Assembly (NCBI GenBank): GCA_038523965.1
Contig: JBCBIX010000002.1
Span: 1-64,000, forward strand
From: JAJRXG01 sp038523965
Lineage (GTDB): Bacteria; Bacteroidota; Bacteroidia; Chitinophagales; Saprospiraceae
Reading direction: 5' to 3'
Length of the DNA: 64,000 bases
Shown in pieces: positions 58,859 to 64,000 of this stretch; position 1 is the stretch's first letter; the number at the start of each line of letters is the position of its first letter. The notes beneath the pieces were generated by a model, which was given only the letters and a program-made list of their open reading frames with translations, searched no databases and was not told the DNA's origin. The position numbers were made by a program, and so were the translations under genes.

Positions 58859-60103
58859 ATGAAGAAAAACATCCTTGTACTTGTGATTGTACTGCCGCTA
58901 CTGAGCTGCAAAACTGCCGATATTTCTCCAAGCCTATCCGAGAGGGAGACGAACTCGGAAAAGGCTCAGCGAATTGCTCAGGAAAACATCATCACTGATG
59001 GGCACGTGGACCTTCCCTACAGACTTAAGGTCCAGAACTTCCAACTGACCAAAGAATATCTTGGTATCCCGATACAGACTGATCAAGGTGACTTCGATCA
59101 TGTCAGAGCTCAGCAAGGTGGTCTGGATGCACCATTCATGTCGATTTATCTGCCGGCTACTCTTCAGAGCGAATCAGGGGCTTCTAAACGCTTAGCGGAT
59201 AGTCTGATCTCAATGGTCGAGGGTATTGCGGCCGCACATCCGGATAAGTTTCAAGTGGCGAAGTCAGCATCAGAATGCGATCGGTTATTCGAAGATGGCT
59301 TGGTCGCATTGCCTATGGGTATGGAGAACGGATCTGGTCTCGAAGATGATCTGAGCAATGTGGCTTACTTCAAGGATAGAGGTATCAGTTACATTACACT
59401 TACGCATTCCAAAGTGAATCTGATCTGTGATAGTAGCTACGATACTGTCCGCACTTGGAATGGTCTTAGCCCTTATGGTGAGAAGGTGGTCCGAGAGATG
59501 AATCGCGTAGGGATAATGGTAGATATCTCCCACGTGAGTGATGAGGCATTTTACGATGTTATGGAGTTGACAGATGTCCCGGTCATAGCTTCACACAGTT
59601 CTGCCAGACGATTCACCCCTGAATTCGAGCGAAATATGTCGGACGATATGATCAGACGATTAGGAGAAAACGGAGGCGTGATACAGATCAATTTTGGATC
59701 ATCATTCTTAGATGGTGATGTCGCCAGCCAGATTCAATCAGCACGAGTAGAAATTGGGAAACTACTGGCCGAACATGGACTTGCCTATGGGGATGAGAAG
59801 GCAACAGAGCTGATCGAACAGTATCAAAAGGATCACCCTGTACTACTCGCTGATGTCAAGAAGGTAGCTGACCATATCGATCATGTTGTGACCTTGGTAG
59901 GAGTCGATCATGTAGGATTTGGCTCTGATTATGATGGCGTCGGAGATACCCTTCCCACAGGACTTAAAGATGTATCAGACTATCCCAATCTGCTCAAAGA
60001 ACTCTTGGATCGTGGCTATTCGGAGGAGGACTTGATTAAGATGTGTTACCAAAACGTTTGGCGAGTTTGGAACACCGTCGAGTCCTACGCAGCACAAAAC
60101 TAA
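58859..60103 (+). CDS. membrane dipeptidase (peptidase family M19) lipoprotein
   Basis: 414 residues from ATG at 58859; the upstream TTG at 58838 is less likely because the lipoprotein signal KKNILVLVIVLPLLSC starts right at the ATG. M19 motifs: DGHVDLPYRL (His and Asp zinc ligands), YITLTHSKVN, GIMVDISHVSDEAFYDVM, VIASHSSARRFTPEFERNM (zinc His) and DHVGFGSDYDGVGDTLPTGL (zinc-binding Asp). It cleaves dipeptides, including those with D-residues, at the cell surface. It stands alone. The Glu bridge residue is not obvious by eye, but overall conservation is high. Confidence 0.93.
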   Translation: MKKNILVLVIVLPLLSCKTADISPSLSERETNSEKAQRIAQENIITDGHVDLPYRLKVQNFQLTKEYLGIPIQTDQGDFDHVRAQQGGLDAPFMSIYLPATLQSESGASKRLADSLISMVEGIAAAHPDKFQVAKSASECDRLFEDGLVALPMGMENGSGLEDDLSNVAYFKDRGISYITLTHSKVNLICDSSYDTVRTWNGLSPYGEKVVREMNRVGIMVDISHVSDEAFYDVMELTDVPVIASHSSARRFTPEFERNMSDDMIRRLGENGGVIQINFGSSFLDGDVASQIQSARVEIGKLLAEHGLAYGDEKATELIEQYQKDHPVLLADVKKVADHIDHVVTLVGVDHVGFGSDYDGVGDTLPTGLKDVSDYPNLLKELLDRGYSEEDLIKMCYQNVWRVWNTVESYAAQN

Positions 60104-60156
60104 TCGCTCAGCGTGGCGTTACTGCCGTCTTGTTCAGAACGACATAACTAACTTAT

Positions 60157-61062
60157 ATGCCACTTAGTGCCGACACGAGGGCTTGGCTGACCTTGGTATT
60201 CTTATCGTTGATCTGGGGAACGTCTTTCATCTTAATCAAGAAAGCCTTAGTCGTATTTAATCCATTAGAGGTAGCACTTCTGCGCGTGTCACTATCAGGG
60301 TTAGCGTTTACGCCGTTTTTTGTAGCTGCGTTTAAAAAGTTAGAATGGCATCGTTGGTTCTTGTACCTCATCATCGCGCTTACTGGTAGTGGGATTCCGG
60401 CTATACTTTTTGCGACTGCCCAGACCCAGCTCAGCAGTGGCACCGCAGGAGTCTTGAACAGCCTGACTCCCATCTTTGCATTGATTGTGGGAATCCTCAT
60501 TTTCAAGAATACCACGTCTAAATATCAGGTAATCGGAATCCTAATGGGCTTTGTGGGAGCTGCTTTTCTCATACTTATGGACCAGCCTATTGGCGCAGCT
60601 GCTGAAGGAAGTCACATCTGGTATGGCCTTTTGATTGTCCTTGGGTCGATACTTTATGGCACCAACGTGAACATCGTAAAGGCGAAGATGCAACATGTTA
60701 ACTCGATGCATTTGAGTTCGTTCGCCTTCTTCATGTTAGGTGCGCCACTCCTTTTGTTGATCCCATTAACTGAGATACCCGACAAGGTGATGACCCATCC
60801 CTTAGGTTGGCAAAGTCTGGGGTATATGGCCATCCTTGCTTTGGTCAGTACTGTGTTGGCTCTAATTATCTTCTACCGATTAGTCCAGCAAACCAGCGCC
60901 GTGTTTGGGGCTTCGGTAGCGTACATTATTCCGATAGTAGCCTTAGTCTGGGGTTGGATCGACGGAGAATCCCTCGGTTGGACGCACTTTGCGGGCATGG
61001 GTCTCATCATCACAGGAGTCTATCTGAGTCGACGCACGCCTAAGTTGGTGACAGCACATTGA
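60157..61062 (+). CDS. EamA/DMT-superfamily transporter
   Basis: 301 residues with about ten hydrophobic helices arranged as two EamA repeats. The beginning LTLVFLSLIWGTSFILIKKA and the mid-repeat TSSGTAG-like segment (QTQLSSGTAGVLNSLTPIFA) are typical of RhaT/YdcZ/RarD-like drug-metabolite exporters; the second repeat has AVFGASVAYIIPIVALVWGW. The substrate cannot be predicted. It is followed by the convergent DinB gene with a 23-base overlap of coding ends. Confidence 0.92.
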   Translation: MPLSADTRAWLTLVFLSLIWGTSFILIKKALVVFNPLEVALLRVSLSGLAFTPFFVAAFKKLEWHRWFLYLIIALTGSGIPAILFATAQTQLSSGTAGVLNSLTPIFALIVGILIFKNTTSKYQVIGILMGFVGAAFLILMDQPIGAAAEGSHIWYGLLIVLGSILYGTNVNIVKAKMQHVNSMHLSSFAFFMLGAPLLLLIPLTEIPDKVMTHPLGWQSLGYMAILALVSTVLALIIFYRLVQQTSAVFGASVAYIIPIVALVWGWIDGESLGWTHFAGMGLIITGVYLSRRTPKLVTAH

Positions 61063-61546
61063 GATTTTGGCCTTCATAGAAGCCCAGATCACTATCTGTC
61101 AGGTATTTAGCAATCATAGCTATCTGACCCGTATGATAGCTAAAATGCTCTATGACATGCACGAGTATACTTAGAGGGTTCTCATTGAAGCCCTGGACCT
61201 CTCGAGGTTCGAGCAATAGTTCGTCAGTAAGTTCTTTTAGCGCTTCATCCGTGACCACGCGCAGTAGTTGAAGTCTATCTACTAAGCCTTCTGCTGAGAT
61301 GGTATCTGCTGTCGTAAACTCGAGATCTCGCTCTCGATCATCTACACGCTGACCAATACCAGTACCAATCCATTGTGTTACGTTTCCACAGAGATGAAGG
61401 ATAAGATGGCCGATGCTATTGGACGCGGTATTGGGTGAGTACCAGATCTGATCATGAGTTAGGATACTGACCACCTTCTCGATCCTTGGGATGGATTCAC
61501 CATAGATCCGATGGTTGAACTGATCGATGAGGGATTTTGAGATCAT
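61040..61546 (-). CDS. DinB family (DUF1572-like) protein
   Basis: 168 residues with four predicted helices and the possible metal ligands of the DinB fold: SIGHLILHLCGNVTQWI and LVHVIEHFSYHTGQIAMIA. Unlike the exported protein at 21242, it has no signal peptide. Members are thiol-dependent metalloenzymes or of unknown function. It begins one base before the comF stop, so the two may be cotranscribed, and its end overlaps the convergent transporter gene. Confidence 0.88.
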   Translation of the reverse strand: MISKSLIDQFNHRIYGESIPRIEKVVSILTHDQIWYSPNTASNSIGHLILHLCGNVTQWIGTGIGQRVDDRERDLEFTTADTISAEGLVDRLQLLRVVTDEALKELTDELLLEPREVQGFNENPLSILVHVIEHFSYHTGQIAMIAKYLTDSDLGFYEGQNLNVLSPT

Positions 61547-62271
61547 TATATACTGATGGCTACTGATAAGATGGAGATACGCCTGTATCCTGACTCTCTT
61601 AGGACAGCAGAACAGGCGGCTATAGTGGATCCCGTAGTGATGACATCATCGACAATGATCGCGTGATCAGACGGATTAACATATTCATGGTTTACACCAA
61701 AGGATGAACGAAGTACGGCGGATCGCTCCATCCGGCTCAGTTTAGTTTGGGAGGATTCATACACCTTCCGAACAAGCAGTTCTGGGGTGCGACCAAGATG
61801 AGAACAGGACTGTTGTATTCCCTTCGCTATTTGATTGGCCTGATTATACCCTCGACTTCGATATCTCTTCGGATGTAACGGGACTGGTACCAGAGTACCA
61901 TGTTCATACTGCTGATCGGCGGCGATACGTCCACCGAGGAGAGCTCCGAGGTGTTGGGCAACATCTCGACGACCTTTGTATTTGATCGCTTGGATTAACC
62001 GTTGTGCTCTCGACTTCTTGGTGAAGTAAAGTAGACTGTCAAAGCTCGATATGTCCTTTGGAAAGTATGGCTTCCCGATGAGAGCAGCTTGCGCATCCTC
62101 ACCAGCCAAGATCCAACTGATCTCCTCGCGGCACTCGAGACAATAGGGGAGATCGAGGAGTGGTTCTTGTTGCTCACACGATACGCATAGGTCGGGATAG
62201 AGAGTATGTATGATGTCCGTGTACCAGGAGCGGGTACGCATCTTAGCGAACCAAGATTTTCTTTCGCTCAC
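61546..62271 (-). CDS. ComF family phosphoribosyltransferase-like protein
   Basis: 241 residues (or 231 from ATG 62241, which would avoid a 29-base overlap with the upstream gene). An N-terminal Cys4 zinc finger (CVSCEQQEPLLDLPYCLEC) precedes a PRTase domain with GTLVPVPLHPKRYRSRGYNQ and the PRPP loop HAIIVDDVITTGSTI. ComF takes part in natural transformation, with single-stranded DNA uptake, in several phyla. It lies in a three-gene minus-strand group with the TM2/SHOCT protein and DinB. Confidence 0.92.
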   Translation of the reverse strand: MSERKSWFAKMRTRSWYTDIIHTLYPDLCVSCEQQEPLLDLPYCLECREEISWILAGEDAQAALIGKPYFPKDISSFDSLLYFTKKSRAQRLIQAIKYKGRRDVAQHLGALLGGRIAADQQYEHGTLVPVPLHPKRYRSRGYNQANQIAKGIQQSCSHLGRTPELLVRKVYESSQTKLSRMERSAVLRSSFGVNHEYVNPSDHAIIVDDVITTGSTIAACSAVLRESGYRRISILSVAISI

Positions 62272-63052
62272 GGACGAATTCTTGCTCAGTGAGAACGCCT
62301 TTTTTGCGGAGCTCCATTAGTCGATTGAGCTGAGCGAGAAGGAGATCATCCATGGGCATTTTTTCGACCGTTGGACTTGTCGAACTAATGGTCCGAGTGA
62401 CTGGAACACGTTTTGACTCTTGTTGAAATCCATTCTCACGGAATGCGTCGAACTCAGGCTGAATGCGCAAGAAGGCAAGATCATCATGATTCATAATCTT
62501 CTCGGTGTCTTTAAGGCCGTAGTCCACTGCTAAGTCCAGATGTTTGAATGCTTCTTCCTTATTCTCTAATAGGGAGTAAGAGCATGCCAGATTGAAGTGT
62601 AAGGCAACATCCTTTGGTTCGATCTTAAGTCCTTTTTTGAAGTCTATAATGGCCTCATCGATCTCATACTCTTTGTATTTTTTCAACCCGCTTTTTTTGA
62701 AAGGGTTGCTTTGGACACGGGGTCCCTTTCGTTGTCGCGGTTTTTGAGTGGATCTGGTCCGAGTTGGACGACGATCATAGGTTTCTTGTTGACGTCTTCG
62801 TCGTTGTTCTACACGTGAGTTGGTTCGACGATAGCGCTTATTGAACTTGCGATCGAATTCCTCCGGATCCATCATCAAATATCGCATCCCATCAATGAAG
62901 CCGAGGATCATCGACACGGGAAACACATTTGAAGTCATGATAAACATGAAGATGTAAAAGACCCCTGCTCCCGACTCACGCAAGTAAAATTTGTGTAGCC
63001 CGATGGAGCCTCCTACGAACGCCAGAATAGCCGCGAAAATCTTATTTCTCAT
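62243..63052 (-). CDS. TM2-domain protein with TPR and C-terminal SHOCT
   Basis: 269 residues from ATG at 63052; the frame runs to 63148 but the TM2 motif begins right at the ATG: MRNKIFAAILAFVGGSIGLH with KFYL (TM2), then a second helix and GFIDGMRYLMMDPEEFDRKF. A basic Arg-rich linker (about 90-140) is followed by a TPR-like pair (AIIDFKKGLKIEPKDVALHF, ACSYSLLENKEEAFKHLDLA) and a C-terminal SHOCT (LNRLMELRKKGVLTEQEF). Such proteins are common in Bacteroidota; function is unknown. It overlaps comF by 29 bases if the long comF start is used. Confidence 0.82.
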   Translation of the reverse strand: MRNKIFAAILAFVGGSIGLHKFYLRESGAGVFYIFMFIMTSNVFPVSMILGFIDGMRYLMMDPEEFDRKFNKRYRRTNSRVEQRRRRQQETYDRRPTRTRSTQKPRQRKGPRVQSNPFKKSGLKKYKEYEIDEAIIDFKKGLKIEPKDVALHFNLACSYSLLENKEEAFKHLDLAVDYGLKDTEKIMNHDDLAFLRIQPEFDAFRENGFQQESKRVPVTRTISSTSPTVEKMPMDDLLLAQLNRLMELRKKGVLTEQEFVRERKKILVR

Positions 63053-63167
63053 AAGGCCTCGAAAGGTAATTATAAATCCAATGTAGCCACCTATCCTATA
63101 GACGCAGGGGCCTGGCCCAATCGACAGAACCTCCTCTCTCTGCAACAAAGCTTCCTATCTTCGTCCC

Positions 63168-63413
63168 ATGTCCTCGATTACTATCATCGCCTACGGTATT
63201 GCAAAGGATATCATAGGAGGTCGCACGATCTCTTGGCCGGTAGATGGCGTTCTCTCCATCTCAAGGCTTAAAGACTCCTTAGTTAAAAAATACCCAGCAT
63301 TCTCCAAGCTAACTCAGTTCAGGATGGCCGTGAATGAGAGCTACCAGACCGATGAGTATCAGATATCACCCGGAGATGAAGTTGTTATCATCCCTCCAGT
63401 TAGCGGTGGATAG
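63168..63413 (+). CDS. moaD: molybdopterin synthase sulfur carrier subunit MoaD
   Basis: 81 residues, a ubiquitin-like fold ending with Gly-Gly (IPPVSGG), where the thiocarboxylate forms. FRMAVNESYQTDEYQISPGDEVVII is the most conserved part. With MoaE it puts sulfur into cyclic pyranopterin to make molybdopterin. It starts 16 bases after a TATCTTCG sequence that resembles the -7 box with one or two mismatches. Two bases separate it from moaE. Other moa or moe genes are not in the window. Confidence 0.94.
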   Translation: MSSITIIAYGIAKDIIGGRTISWPVDGVLSISRLKDSLVKKYPAFSKLTQFRMAVNESYQTDEYQISPGDEVVIIPPVSGG

Positions 63414-63415
63414 AC

Positions 63416-63850
63416 ATGAGTTTATCAGCGCCGGTCACAGATATCCAAGTACTTGACATCCCTTTGTCTTTGCTTACTTGTTATGATCAGGTCAAGGATC
63501 CTGCGGCTGGAGGCATCGATATGTTTGTTGGCACGGTCCGAGATCAAACAGATGGCAGAACGGTACAGCGACTTGAATTTGAAGCATATGTGCCTATGGC
63601 ATTGAAAGAAATGCATGTGATTGCTGATCAGGTCTCTGAGATGTGGCCCGTCCACAGAATGGTCATACATCATCGGATTGGCACATTGGAGATCGGAGAG
63701 ATACCTGTAATCATAGCTGTATCCGCCGCACATCGAGATGCGGCGTTTCGAGCATGTCGATTTATTATTGATACGCTCAAGCAAACGGTACCCATCTGGA
63801 AGAAAGAGATTTTCGCTGACGGAGAGGTCTGGGTGGCAGCACATCCGTGA
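63416..63850 (+). CDS. moaE: molybdopterin synthase catalytic subunit MoaE
   Basis: 144 residues. Typical segments are GGIDMFVGTVRDQTDGRTVQ, LEFEAYVPMALKEM, RMVIHHRIGTLEIGE and the catalytic-Lys region CRFIIDTLKQTVPIWKKEIF followed by DGEVWV. It accepts MoaD thiocarboxylate and converts precursor Z to molybdopterin. It is coupled to moaD with a gap of two bases. Confidence 0.96.
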   Translation: MSLSAPVTDIQVLDIPLSLLTCYDQVKDPAAGGIDMFVGTVRDQTDGRTVQRLEFEAYVPMALKEMHVIADQVSEMWPVHRMVIHHRIGTLEIGEIPVIIAVSAAHRDAAFRACRFIIDTLKQTVPIWKKEIFADGEVWVAAHP

Positions 63851-63887
63851 CCGTGGAATTATCGAGGTGAATCATACCTTGGGACAT

Positions 63888-64000
63888 ATGGAAATAATTC
63901 TCAAAAAAGTGATGCCGTATCTCGCCTTGTTGCTATGCATCAGTTGCGGATACAAATCGCCTGTAAACAATCTTCGTATGGTCGAGCAAAATGGATTATC
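63888..64000 (+). CDS. start of a lipoprotein gene (partial)
   Basis: ATG at 63888 opens a frame that runs to the window edge (37 codons). The beginning MEIILKKVMPYLALLLCISC is a lipoprotein signal with lipobox LCISC, followed by GYKSPVNNLRMVEQNGLS. It should be a surface or periplasmic lipoprotein; no family can be recognised from this length. It lies 37 bases downstream of moaE. Confidence 0.65.
   Translation, partial: MEIILKKVMPYLALLLCISCGYKSPVNNLRMVEQNGL

Noticed and set aside
63425..63844. 139-codon minus-strand frame opposite moaE
   Set aside because: moaE is unambiguous; the opposite frame has no family features.
1..64000. CRISPR arrays, tRNA or rRNA genes, transposases, prophage or toxin-antitoxin pairs
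   Set aside because: No regularly spaced repeats, cloverleaf-like sequences or corresponding proteins were found by reading; the PadR and RsbW-like genes do not form toxin-antitoxin pairs.

Overview
The window looks like a chromosomal segment of a free-living Bacteroidota bacterium, most probably near the Saprospirales/Lewinella group. Evidence for the phylum: proteins with type IX secretion (T9SS) C-terminal signals, a FecA-like TonB receptor with a carboxypeptidase-like N-terminal domain, DUF4856/imelysin lipoproteins, DUF4175, DUF6702, a phylum-typical rnpA/rpmH start region with a TAnnTTTG promoter, and frequent TTG/GTG starts. The order-level guess is inference from protein style only. 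I see no tRNA, rRNA, CRISPR array, transposase or prophage. The segment is dense, with many 1-8 base overlaps and several convergent tail-to-tail overlaps.

Layout. 1-2562: envelope sugar genes (end of a polytopic glycosyltransferase-like protein, a membrane protein, a GT2 enzyme) and a DUF2007 protein. 2545-7391 (minus): a tightly coupled DNA-repair operon, ogt - DUF1415 - ligD - ku - EEP nuclease. 7470-12542 (plus): acyl-ACP thioesterase, then DUF4175 giant coiled-coil protein, RsbW-like ATPase and YbeY. 12539-20026 (mostly minus): xylA, pdxH, prs, a MurG-like glycosyltransferase, RNase G, a 30-residue basic protein resembling ribosomal bS22/mS38, a TPR protein and an HU/IHF protein. 20246-25740: YicC RNase, DinB-like secreted protein, lipoprotein-type superoxide dismutase, PBP1A and a small membrane protein.

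25805-32268: two large T9SS cargo proteins (one with a type B-like tail, SprB-like and Ca-loop modules; one a trypsin-like protease with a P-domain and type A tail) and a flippase. 32263-42085: DUF6702, the so-called asparagine synthetase B family protein, a VWA membrane protein, rpmH, rnpA, aroQ, recQ and a GltB-like FMN protein.

42274-49129 is the most unusual part. Two large secreted beta-propeller-type proteins (ELWxxDGT repeats; FG-GAP-like repeats) are each preceded by a copy of a 111-bp, two-palindrome leader element. A detached 57-codon copy of the C-terminal tail of one of them lies downstream, beside a DUF1566-type protein with an odd N-terminus. Modular duplication has clearly shaped this locus.

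49260-55793 is a probable metal-uptake unit: DUF4856 lipoprotein, imelysin lipoprotein, HTTM (gamma-carboxylase-like) membrane protein and TonB receptor. 55797-57799 is a PadR-PspC envelope-stress module in which the PspC protein is split by a frameshift at an A10 tract. 57895-64000 holds a polysaccharide deacetylase, membrane dipeptidase lipoprotein, EamA transporter, DinB protein, ComF, a TM2/TPR/SHOCT protein, MoaD, MoaE and the start of a lipoprotein.
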